DNA from: Desulfuromonadales bacterium
GTDB taxonomy: Bacteria; Desulfobacterota; Desulfuromonadia; Desulfuromonadales; BM103
DNA: 64,000 nt
Assembly (NCBI GenBank): GCA_030145205.1
Contig: JAQYVZ010000010.1
Span: forward strand, 1 to 64,000
Direction of reading: 5' to 3'
Part shown: positions 9,346 through 16,541 of the stretch, in pieces
Layout of the letters: every line of letters begins with the position of its first letter
How positions within the stretch are numbered: the stretch's first letter is position 1
Notes under the pieces: model-generated
Told to the model about the DNA's origin: nothing
The model's database searches: none
Seen by the model: the letters and a program-made list of their open reading frames with translations, nothing else
Made by a program: the position numbers and the translations under genes

Positions 9346-10710
9346 TCACTCCAGACCGTAATCCTTGATCTTGTAAAGCAGCGACCGCAAACTGATCTCC
9401 AGCAGTTTCGCCGCCTGGGTGCGATTGCCGCCGGTCTCTTCCAACGCCTTGGCGATATACTCCCGCTCCAGCGCCTCGACCGCTTTTTTGAGCGACAGGT
9501 CTTCCGGCTTGGTTGCGACCTGCGGCATCTCTGCCAGAACCAGATCGTCCGCTTCGAGAACCGCTTCCCGGTTAAGAATCAGGTTCTTCTCGAGCGCGTT
9601 CACCAGTTCCCGCACATTACCCGGCCAGGCGTGCTGTTCAAGCTTCTGCATTGCTGCAGGGGCCAGTTCCGGCACCGGCCGTTTGAGTCGCGCACAGAGC
9701 AGTGGCAAATACCTGGTAACGAGTTGAGCGATATCCTCCGAGCGATCACGCAAGGGCGGCAGTTCCAGTGTGATCACCGCCAGCCGGTAGTAGAGATCTT
9801 CACGAAAACGGCCGCGTACCACTTCTTCTTTCAGGTCGACAGCCGTGGCCGCCAGGATACGGACATTGACCGGCCGCGGTGTGTTTTCACCGACCCGACG
9901 GACTTCCCCTTCCTGCAGAACCCGCAACAGCTTCGGCTGCAGTTCCAGCGGCAGGTCGCCAATCTCGTCAAGCAGCAGGGTGCCGCCATCCGCCGCGCCG
10001 AACAAGCCGGCCCTGGCCCGGTCTGCGCCGGTAAAAGCACCTTTGGCATGGCCGAACAATTCACTTTCCAGCAGGCCGGGCGCAATCGCACTGCAGTTGA
10101 CCGCCAGGAAGGGTTTGTCCCGTCTATCGCTTTCATTGTGCAACGCTCTTGCTGCGAGTTCCTTGCCAGTCCCGGTTTCGCCGGTTATCAGTACGGAGGC
10201 GGATGAGGCTGCAGCCCTGCGCAACATCTCAATCACCCCTTGCATGGTCGCACTTCGATGGACAATTGCGTCGACCCCCTGGGGCCGTGCAGTTCGTTTC
10301 AGTGTCGTTTTGAGATCGACGTTCTCCTTGTGCAGGTCCAGGCGCTCTTCCGCCTTGCGAACTGTCAGCAGGATTTCATCGGGCCGGAACGGCTTGGAAA
10401 TATAGTCATAGGCGCCAAGCTTCATACATTCAACCGCCGTGTCGATGCTGCCGTAGGCGCTCATCATCACCACGGTACTGGAAAACTTGCGTTCGATCTT
10501 TTCTTTGAGAAAGGCCAAACCATCCATTTCCGGCATACGGATATCACAGAGGACCAGGTCAAATGCGCCGTTCTCCAGGCGCAGCAGCCCTTGACGACCA
10601 CTGTTCGCCTCAGAAACGCGATACCCTTCCCGTTCCAGAACGATACGCAGCATGTGGCGCATCGATTCCTCATCGTCAATCACAAGAACCTGTCGATTGT
10701 TACTGGTCAT
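9346..10710 (-). CDS. NtrC-family sigma-54-dependent response regulator
   Basis: 454 residues from ATG 10710, which has GGAG 7-8 bases upstream; an earlier in-frame start at 10743 lacks this. Receiver domain about 5-120 (VLVIDDEESMR, phospho-acceptor in DLVLCDIRMP, Lys in SKPF). AAA+ domain about 140-370 with Walker A GETGTGKE, the sigma-54 contact loop GAFTGA, and Walker B GGTLLLDEIGDL. Fis-type helix-turn-helix at the C-terminus (GGNRTQAAKLLEISLRSLLYKIKDYG). It is encoded 62 bases after a histidine kinase gene on the same strand, so the two form a pair. The next gene downstream, pilV, has a consensus sigma-54 promoter, so regulation of the minor pilins is a plausible job. Its cognate kinase has two membrane segments, not the multi-span sensor of PilS, so I do not call it PilR. 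Confidence 0.88.
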   Translation of the reverse strand: MTSNNRQVLVIDDEESMRHMLRIVLEREGYRVSEANSGRQGLLRLENGAFDLVLCDIRMPEMDGLAFLKEKIERKFSSTVVMMSAYGSIDTAVECMKLGAYDYISKPFRPDEILLTVRKAEERLDLHKENVDLKTTLKRTARPQGVDAIVHRSATMQGVIEMLRRAAASSASVLITGETGTGKELAARALHNESDRRDKPFLAVNCSAIAPGLLESELFGHAKGAFTGADRARAGLFGAADGGTLLLDEIGDLPLELQPKLLRVLQEGEVRRVGENTPRPVNVRILAATAVDLKEEVVRGRFREDLYYRLAVITLELPPLRDRSEDIAQLVTRYLPLLCARLKRPVPELAPAAMQKLEQHAWPGNVRELVNALEKNLILNREAVLEADDLVLAEMPQVATKPEDLSLKKAVEALEREYIAKALEETGGNRTQAAKLLEISLRSLLYKIKDYGLE

Positions 10711-10772
10711 TGCTGCCACTCCATCCTGTTCAATGTTCCACATTCAAAATTACAAGAGATCAGAAACAACGG

Positions 10773-12272
10773 CTAAACCTCGGCAACCGGCAGCCAGACC
10801 GTAAAACAGCTGCCGGAGTCTACTTCAGAAGCCACTTCGATCCAACCGCCGGCCTGGTCGACAATCCGCTGGCAGACAGATAAACCGAGGCCGGTCCCTT
10901 GACCGGGGTCCTTGGTCGTGAAAAACGGTTCAAAAATAGCCTTGCGCGTCTCCACATCCATACCGCTACCTTGATCGGCCACATCACACCCCAGAGACTT
11001 CTCGTCCTGCCGCATCGACAGAGTCAGCGTTCCGCCGGTCGGCATGGCGTCACGAGCATTTAAAATCAGGTTGATGCACACCTGGGCAAACTGGCCGCGA
11101 TTCATGCAAACAGCCGGAGCCGTCACCGGAAGGTTGTCAACCACCTGAATTTTATTGAGAACACCCTGATGGATCGCCATTTCGACGGTTTCACGGAATG
11201 CGACGGCGGGGTCGAACGGCTCGGTTTCGACCGTACCCGGAGTCGCATAATCGAGCAATTCCCGGATCAAGGTGTCAATCCGGTTCGCCTCAACAAGAGA
11301 ACGTTCCACCAGATCACGACAACCGGGTTCGGACAGATCCTGCCTGAGCAGATCGAGATAACCAACGATCGCACCGAGAGGATTGCCGATTTCGTGTGCC
11401 ATCCCTGCGGAGAGATGCCCGACTGACGCCATCTTCTCGGAGCGCAGCAGGTCGTCACGCGCCTCTGAGAGTGCCCGGTTGGCCTCTTCGAGCGAGGTAA
11501 TGTGCGCCACTGTCTCTGCCCGGCTCTCGGCAAGCGCATGCACCATGTGATTAAAGCTGGCCGCCAATTCCCGGATTTCTTCTGGCCCGGCCGGCACGTC
11601 AATCTCCTGCAATGCGCCCTGCGCAATATCGCCGGTCGCCTGCTGCAGCTTGCGCACCGGTCGCACCACATTGCGATTCAAGCTGAAGACGCCAAAAACC
11701 GACAGCACGCCGCCGAACAGCAGCACATAGATCAACACCAGCTTTTGCGCACCATGAACCCGTTCTTCCAGCGTCACCAGCGAGAACCGCGCCTGCAGAA
11801 CGGCGGCAAACTCCCCGGAACCGACTGGCACAGCGAGATCAAGATAGCTGCGTGGCCTCTCCGACAAAGACAACCACCTGGAGGAATAGGAGAGTGTTTC
11901 TGAGATTTCGCCCAACGACACCGCTGCCGGGGAAACGTCGGAAAACTGCACGGGGCCGGCAACCGACATCTCGGCCAGAGTCTGTCTGTCAGCATCGAGC
12001 AGACGCCAGGCCAGAACATCACCATGCCGCCCGAGAGCACCCAGCACCGGCTGCAAACCGGATAGGTTCCCAGCGACATCGGCCCGATGCGTCACAAATT
12101 GTTCATTGATGGCTGACCCGAGCAGGGTTACGGTCCGACGCAGGTCCGAGCGCTGCTGATCGAGCAGGCCCTTCTCTGTCAATTTGACCAGAAGAAAACC
12201 GGAAAACAGCAGGGCCGCCCCCAACAGGAGGGTGATGCTGACGACAACTTCCGTACGTAATCCGACTTTCAT
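10773..12272 (-). CDS. Membrane sensor histidine kinase (HAMP-HisKA-HATPase)
   Basis: 499 residues. TM1 about 12-30, a periplasmic region of about 145 residues, TM2 about 177-199, HAMP (NVVRPVRKLQQATGDIAQG), a short coiled coil, HisKA with the phospho-acceptor in AGMAHEIGNPLGAIVGY, and an HATPase with N-box (NLILNARDAMP), G1 (DQGSGM), F-box (FEPFFTTK) and G2 (GTGLGLSV). The MAHEIGNPL variant is typical of NtrB-like kinases that partner NtrC-type regulators, and such a regulator is encoded directly downstream. The ligand is unknown. Start at ATG 12272; no strong ribosome site is visible. Confidence 0.88.
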   Translation of the reverse strand: MKVGLRTEVVVSITLLLGAALLFSGFLLVKLTEKGLLDQQRSDLRRTVTLLGSAINEQFVTHRADVAGNLSGLQPVLGALGRHGDVLAWRLLDADRQTLAEMSVAGPVQFSDVSPAAVSLGEISETLSYSSRWLSLSERPRSYLDLAVPVGSGEFAAVLQARFSLVTLEERVHGAQKLVLIYVLLFGGVLSVFGVFSLNRNVVRPVRKLQQATGDIAQGALQEIDVPAGPEEIRELAASFNHMVHALAESRAETVAHITSLEEANRALSEARDDLLRSEKMASVGHLSAGMAHEIGNPLGAIVGYLDLLRQDLSEPGCRDLVERSLVEANRIDTLIRELLDYATPGTVETEPFDPAVAFRETVEMAIHQGVLNKIQVVDNLPVTAPAVCMNRGQFAQVCINLILNARDAMPTGGTLTLSMRQDEKSLGCDVADQGSGMDVETRKAIFEPFFTTKDPGQGTGLGLSVCQRIVDQAGGWIEVASEVDSGSCFTVWLPVAEV

Positions 12273-12324
12273 AACAGGGCGTCACCACAACGAAGAGATA
12301 GGCGGACCAACTGTGAACTTCGCA

Positions 12325-12353
12325 AGTATATAATTTCACGGGCCCAGTAGCAA
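12325..12353 (-). promoter_or_regulatory. Sigma-70-like promoter of the kinase/regulator pair
   Basis: Minus strand -35 TTGCTA (12353-12348), 17-base spacer, -10 TATACT (12330-12325), 53 bases upstream of the kinase ATG. A divergent transcript serves the ferredoxin gene. Confidence 0.5.
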
Positions 12354-12422
12354 GAATCGGTTGGAATCAGTCCTCTTTTCCTGCTAGGATAGCTTGCATC
12401 CTGAACGAAGAAAGGAGTCCTC

Positions 12423-12644
12423 ATGTCACGTATTCCCGCCATCGACCCAGACGGCTGCATCGCTTGTGAAGTCTGTACCCAGATCTGTCCCGAAGTCTTC
12501 CGGATGGGAGACGGGGAAGAAGAGCATGGCCACGATCACAGTCACGATGAGAAAGCGACTGTCTACAACCCGACCGGTGCGCCGGAAGAGAAAATCGAAG
12601 AAGCGATGGACAACTGCCCATCGGCCTGTATTTATTGGGAATAA
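12423..12644 (+). CDS. Small [4Fe-4S] ferredoxin with a His-rich insert
   Basis: 73 residues. The motif CIACEVCTQICP (residues about 12-23) and a distant DNCPSACIYW at the C-terminus are those of a ferredoxin with a single [4Fe-4S] cluster: three Cys from the first motif plus the remote CP. Between them is an acidic, His-rich stretch (EEEHGHDHSHDE, about 37-48) that is not needed for the cluster and could bind metal. The ribosome site AAAGGAGTCCTC is strong. Divergent from the two-component genes. Electron carrier in the cytoplasm; partner unknown. Confidence 0.85.
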   Translation: MSRIPAIDPDGCIACEVCTQICPEVFRMGDGEEEHGHDHSHDEKATVYNPTGAPEEKIEEAMDNCPSACIYWE

Positions 12645-12699
12645 TCCGCAAGAAGCATCAATCAAGATTGGTCACCACGGAGGACTCGAAGCATATTGT

Positions 12700-12795
12700 A
12701 GTCCTCCCCTTCTCCCTTGACGGGAGAGGGTTGGGGTGAGGGTGACCAACGAATAAGTCATCCCTCTCCCCTTCCCCCCTCCCTCCAAAGGAGGG
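12700..12795. repeat. REP-like GC-rich repeat, copy 3
   Basis: Contains TCTCCCTTGACGGGAGAGGG then TTGGGGTGAGGGTG, followed by a second inverted unit CCCTCTCCCC ... CCCTCCAAAGGAGGG. It shares its arms with the repeats at 1801-1884 and 2961-2987. The last part supplies the GGAGGG upstream of the HD-domain gene. Confidence 0.55.
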
Positions 12796-12808
12796 AAAGA
12801 TTATCTTT

Positions 12809-13357
12809 ATGGATCATCTTTCGCTGATCACAAAACATTACGAGCCTGGCAGCACAGCCTACACGCGCCTGGTCGGGCATAGCTCTCAGGTCGCCCAACT
12901 GGCTGAGCAGGTGGCGAAACGCCTCTCACTGCAACAAACGGTCGACATGCAGTTCGTTTCAGAAGCCGCCTGGTTGCACGATATCGGCATTTTCATGACG
13001 CAGGCTCCGAAGATCGGCTGTTTTGGCGAAGCGCCCTACCTGGCGCATGGCGTTCTGGGTGCTAAACTTCTTATTGAAGCAGGTCTGCCGCGCCATGCCC
13101 AGGTGTGCGAGCGGCACGTCGGCGTCGGCATCAGCCTGACAGACATCCGTGAGCAACAACTTCCTCTGCCGGAACGGGACATGACCCCGCAAACCCTCGA
13201 GGAGGAGATCGTCGCCTACGCTGACCTGTTTTTCTCGAAAAACCGGGATATGGGCAAGGGCCCCCGGCCTTCCGAAAAGGTTCGTAGCAAGCTCGCCCGA
13301 TTTGGTGCACACAAGGTCGCCATCTTCGACGCTTGGCACAACAAGTTCGGAGGCTGA
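12809..13357 (+). CDS. HD-domain phosphohydrolase-like protein
   Basis: 182 residues. The HD superfamily pattern is visible: H in RLVGHSSQVAQLAEQ (about 24), HD in EAAWLHDIGIF (about 55-56), H in YLAHGVLGAKLL (about 76) and a later CERHVGVGI (about 96). These are the metal-binding positions of the uncharacterised HD-type hydrolases (about 180 residues). The likely reaction is hydrolysis of a phosphorylated metabolite or nucleotide; the substrate is unknown. The ATG at 12809 lies 14 bases from GGAGGG, rather far. A DedA gene follows after 40 bases. Confidence 0.75.
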   Translation: MDHLSLITKHYEPGSTAYTRLVGHSSQVAQLAEQVAKRLSLQQTVDMQFVSEAAWLHDIGIFMTQAPKIGCFGEAPYLAHGVLGAKLLIEAGLPRHAQVCERHVGVGISLTDIREQQLPLPERDMTPQTLEEEIVAYADLFFSKNRDMGKGPRPSEKVRSKLARFGAHKVAIFDAWHNKFGG

Positions 13358-13397
13358 ACTTTTTATAGCTGACAACTTATAGCCTAGAGCTGACTTT

Positions 13398-14039
13398 ATG
13401 GACCCATGGCTGCTGGACATCTGGAACCACCTGCCGGACGGGATGACGTTTCTGGCGGCGGCTGGCACAGTTGCCTTCCTCGAAGGACTGGTCGGCATCG
13501 GCCTGCTCATGCCGGGCAGCACCCTGATCGTCTGTAGCGGCGTTCTCGCCTTTCACGGCAAGGCAGACATGATTTCCCTGATTGCCTGGTCGTCGGTCGG
13601 TGCTCTGCTCGGGGACCTCACCAGCTACTGGCTTGGTGCACGCTCCGGGGAGTTTTTATGGAACCAGCGTATTCTGGCACGGCGTAAAGACCTGCTCCGC
13701 AAGGCGGAAGTATTTTTTATTGAGCATGGTGCCAAGAGTATTTTTTTCGGGCGCTTCCTCGGACCGATCCGCGGACTGGTTCCGTTTGTCGCAGGCATGT
13801 CGAAGATGCGCCCTCTCCCCTTCTTGCTGTACGCGATTATCAGCGCACTGCTCTGGGGGGTGAGTTATCCGGGACTCGGTTACCTCGGCGGCTCAAGCTG
13901 GCAAAAAGCACAGAGTTGGGCGGGACGTTTCGGCGCACTGATCTTGTTGCTGCTGGTCGCCTCGATTGTAATTGGTGGCCTCAGGAAGCATTTCCTCGGC
14001 GCCGTCAGGAAGTCCGGGATGAAGGACAAAGACGCATGA
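13398..14039 (+). CDS. DedA-family inner-membrane protein
   Basis: 213 residues. The DedA/VTT core is present: FLEGLVGIGLLMPGSTLIVCSGVLA with the polar E and P of the first re-entrant loop, GDLTSYWLGA, and FFGRFLGPIRGLVPFVAGMSKM with the conserved FxRFxxxxR/PxxAG pattern. C-terminal membrane helices follow, about 4-6 in all. DedA proteins of bacteria take part in lipid (undecaprenyl phosphate or phospholipid) flipping and envelope homeostasis; the exact substrate here is open. Its TGA overlaps the bioA ATG in ATGA, so the two genes are probably translated in a coupled way. Confidence 0.88.
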   Translation: MDPWLLDIWNHLPDGMTFLAAAGTVAFLEGLVGIGLLMPGSTLIVCSGVLAFHGKADMISLIAWSSVGALLGDLTSYWLGARSGEFLWNQRILARRKDLLRKAEVFFIEHGAKSIFFGRFLGPIRGLVPFVAGMSKMRPLPFLLYAIISALLWGVSYPGLGYLGGSSWQKAQSWAGRFGALILLLLVASIVIGGLRKHFLGAVRKSGMKDKDA

Positions 14040-15343
14040 ACAAACTCGCAGACAGCAGCTGGCTCGATTTCGAGCAACAGCATGTCTGGCACCCCTACGC
14101 TGCCCTGCAGGGCACCCTGCCCGCCTTGCCGGTCCGCTCCGCCGAAGGCGTCCACATTCTCCTGGAGGACGGCCGCAGACTGATTGACGGCATGGCATCC
14201 TGGTGGTCAGTGATCCACGGCTACAATCACCCGGTTCTCAATGCTGCCGCCAAGCAACAGCTCGACCAGATGTCTCACGTCATGTTCGGTGGCCTGACGC
14301 ACCGCCCTGCCGCAGAGCTGGCTGCCCGCCTGGTTGAGTTGACGCCACAGCCCCTGCAAAGTGTCTTCTTCTGCGACTCCGGCTCAGTCAGCGTCGAAGT
14401 TGCCATCAAGATGGCGATACAGTACTGGTATGCTTTGGGGCAACCTGACAAACAAAAGCTGCTGACGGTTCGGCATGGCTACCACGGCGACACCTTCGGC
14501 GCCATGTCGGTCTGCGACCCTGAAGGCGGCATGCATCACATGTTCTCCCATCTGTTGCCTCAGCACTTCTTCGTACCGGCACCACAAGCCCGCACTGACG
14601 CGGAATGGGTTGATTCAGAAATCGTGCCCATGCGCGACACCATCGAACGTCATCACAATGAGATTGCCGCGGTCATTCTCGAACCGATCGTGCAGGGCGC
14701 CGGCGGCATGCGCGTCTACTCTCCTGAATACCTGCGCCAGGTCAGGGCGCTTTGCGATACCCATGGAATTCTACTGATCGCCGACGAGATCGCGACCGGC
14801 TTTGGTCGCACCGGCAAACTGTTCGCCTGCGAGCATGCGGGTATCGCTCCGGACATCCTCTGCCTCGGTAAAGCCCTGACAGGGGGTTACCTCTCCATGG
14901 CAGCCACCCTGACGACAGAAGAGATCAGCCGGACGATCTCCACGCAGCCGCCGGGAGCCTTTATGCATGGCCCGACCTTCATGGCGAACCCCCTTGCCTG
15001 CAGCATCGCCTGTGCCAGCATTGATTTGCTATTGGACAGCCCCTGGCAGGAACGCATCGCCGCCATTGAAAACAGCATGTGCGACAAGCTCGAACCTTGT
15101 CGCGCTCTGGCCGGCCTCGCCGACGTTCGGGTTAAAGGCGGCATCGGTGTTCTGGAACTGGACCAGCCGGTGGATATGCCGCGCATCACCCGGGCATTTA
15201 TCGACCGGGGCGTCTGGTTGCGCCCCTTCGGCAAGCTGGTCTACATCATGCCCCCCTACATCATCACCGCGGCCGAACTGGACCACTTGCTCTCGGCCAT
15301 GGTTGAGACAGTCAAAGAGTCCGTACGAAGTTCAGGACCTTGA
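14036..15343 (+). CDS. bioA: Adenosylmethionine-8-amino-7-oxononanoate aminotransferase
   Basis: 435 residues, class III PLP aminotransferase. It converts 8-amino-7-oxononanoate to 7,8-diaminononanoate in biotin synthesis, with S-adenosylmethionine as usual amino donor. Diagnostic segments: HVWHPYAALQ near the N-terminus, DGMASWWSVIHGYNHP (the BioA signature including W-W), MFGGLTHRPA, FCDSGSVSVEVAIKMA, RHGYHGDTFGAMSVC, the PLP Asp in ADEIATGFGRTG, and Lys in LCLGKALTGGY. ATG 14036 overlaps the end of dedA; the frame upstream of it is a shadow. No other biotin genes are nearby in the window. Confidence 0.93.
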   Translation: MNKLADSSWLDFEQQHVWHPYAALQGTLPALPVRSAEGVHILLEDGRRLIDGMASWWSVIHGYNHPVLNAAAKQQLDQMSHVMFGGLTHRPAAELAARLVELTPQPLQSVFFCDSGSVSVEVAIKMAIQYWYALGQPDKQKLLTVRHGYHGDTFGAMSVCDPEGGMHHMFSHLLPQHFFVPAPQARTDAEWVDSEIVPMRDTIERHHNEIAAVILEPIVQGAGGMRVYSPEYLRQVRALCDTHGILLIADEIATGFGRTGKLFACEHAGIAPDILCLGKALTGGYLSMAATLTTEEISRTISTQPPGAFMHGPTFMANPLACSIACASIDLLLDSPWQERIAAIENSMCDKLEPCRALAGLADVRVKGGIGVLELDQPVDMPRITRAFIDRGVWLRPFGKLVYIMPPYIITAAELDHLLSAMVETVKESVRSSGP

Positions 15344-15432
15344 GCAACACCGCCTGCACGTTTTTCCTGTATTCCAAGCCCTGTTTTTTGTATTCTGGGG
15401 CCACTTTTCTTACTTGTGATTGAGGGTTACTG

Positions 15433-16350
15433 ATGCCTGAACAAAAATTTCTTTCCCTGCCGAATGCGCCGCTGGATCAGGCAAACGTCGTGATCCTGCC
15501 GGTTCCCATGGAACGAACCGTCTCCTTTAAACCGGGCACCGCCGGAGCCCCGGCAGCGATTTTCGAGGTCTCTGACCAGCTCGAATTCTTTGAAGAGGAT
15601 GGCGGCTGGTCGCCGTTCAAGCACATGACTCTGACCGTCACACCTGCTTTTGATGAGGAAGAATCGAACGAGGCAGACCTGCATGCCCGCCTGACAAGTC
15701 GAGTGGCCTCACTGCCTGCTGACAACCTGCTGATCAGCCTGGGCGGTGAGCATGCAATCACCCCTGCGCTGGTCGCTGGCCGCATGAGAGAACCGGGAAC
15801 CGTAGTCTTTCTCGACGCACATGCCGACCTGCGGGACAGCTACGAAGGCAGCCGCTTCAACCACGCTTGCCCTGCCCGGCGCCTGCTGGAACAGGGTCAC
15901 GAGCTACTGATGGCTGGCGTACGCTCTGTCTTCGAAGCAGAAGTCAACCTGGTCGAACAGGACCCCCGCATCAGTCTGTTCATGGATTGGGACCTGCGCG
16001 GCAAGGGGCAGTGGGACTCTTTCCTGCAGAAAGTCAGTTCCCTGCAAGGCCCCGTCTACCTGTCAATCGACATGGATGTTTTCAATCCAGCCCATGTTCC
16101 TGGTGTCGGGACACCACAACCGGGGGGCTTTCTGTGGTACCAGATGGTCGAAGTTATTGAAGCCCTGTTTGCTACGTCCAATGTCGATCTGCGCGGTGTA
16201 GACATTGTGGAACTGGTCCCAGAACCAAGTCGGGTTTCTGAAATGACTGCCGCCAAGCTGCTCATGAAGATTGTCTCCTTCTGGGGACAAGCGAATGGCT
16301 TTGATTTCAAGGAGATGACCGGGAGTCAGATGCAGGTTGAGTATGAGTAG
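15433..16350 (+). CDS. speB: Agmatinase/arginase-family ureohydrolase
   Basis: 305 residues with the manganese-cluster motifs of ureohydrolases: LGGEHAITPAL (GGDH-type, Glu in place of Asp), FLDAHADLRDSYEGSRFNHAC (DAHxD), and SIDMDVFNPAHVPGVGTPQPGG (SxDxD). In the last motif the usual DP reads NP. The length and the SYEGSRFNHAC segment fit agmatinase (agmatine to putrescine plus urea) better than arginase. The specificity is inference. No arginine decarboxylase gene is present in the window. GAGGG lies 8 bases before the ATG. Confidence 0.8.
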   Translation: MPEQKFLSLPNAPLDQANVVILPVPMERTVSFKPGTAGAPAAIFEVSDQLEFFEEDGGWSPFKHMTLTVTPAFDEEESNEADLHARLTSRVASLPADNLLISLGGEHAITPALVAGRMREPGTVVFLDAHADLRDSYEGSRFNHACPARRLLEQGHELLMAGVRSVFEAEVNLVEQDPRISLFMDWDLRGKGQWDSFLQKVSSLQGPVYLSIDMDVFNPAHVPGVGTPQPGGFLWYQMVEVIEALFATSNVDLRGVDIVELVPEPSRVSEMTAAKLLMKIVSFWGQANGFDFKEMTGSQMQVEYE

Positions 16351-16392
16351 GGTTTCTTTCCCTTTAACGACACTGCCAGAACCAACCTTTCC

Positions 16393-16432
16393 AGCTTTCT
16401 AACCGGGGGCGCAACCCCGGTTAGAAAGCTGA
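16393..16432. repeat. Perfect 17-base inverted repeat between speB and acnB
   Basis: Arms CAGCTTTCTAACCGGGG and CCCCGGTTAGAAAGCTG with the six-base loop GCGCAA. No T-run follows on either strand, so it is not a standard terminator. It could act as a transcript-end stabiliser or be a remnant of a small mobile repeat. Confidence 0.7.
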
Positions 16433-16483
16433 AATCAGCATGTCAGCAAACAGACACGGTACAGATCTAAAAGCCCAACAAAA

Positions 16484-16512
16484 AAAAGGCCCCGCCAAAA
16501 GCGGGGCCTTTT
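16484..16512 (-). terminator. Terminator of acnB (possibly bidirectional)
   Basis: Stem of 12 bases (AAAAGGCCCCGC / GCGGGGCCTTTT), loop of five. The minus strand continues as a seven-T run, so it ends acnB transcription; the plus-strand run is only four T. Confidence 0.85.
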
Positions 16513-16541
16513 CATGTTCAACATCGAGATGAAACCAGAGC

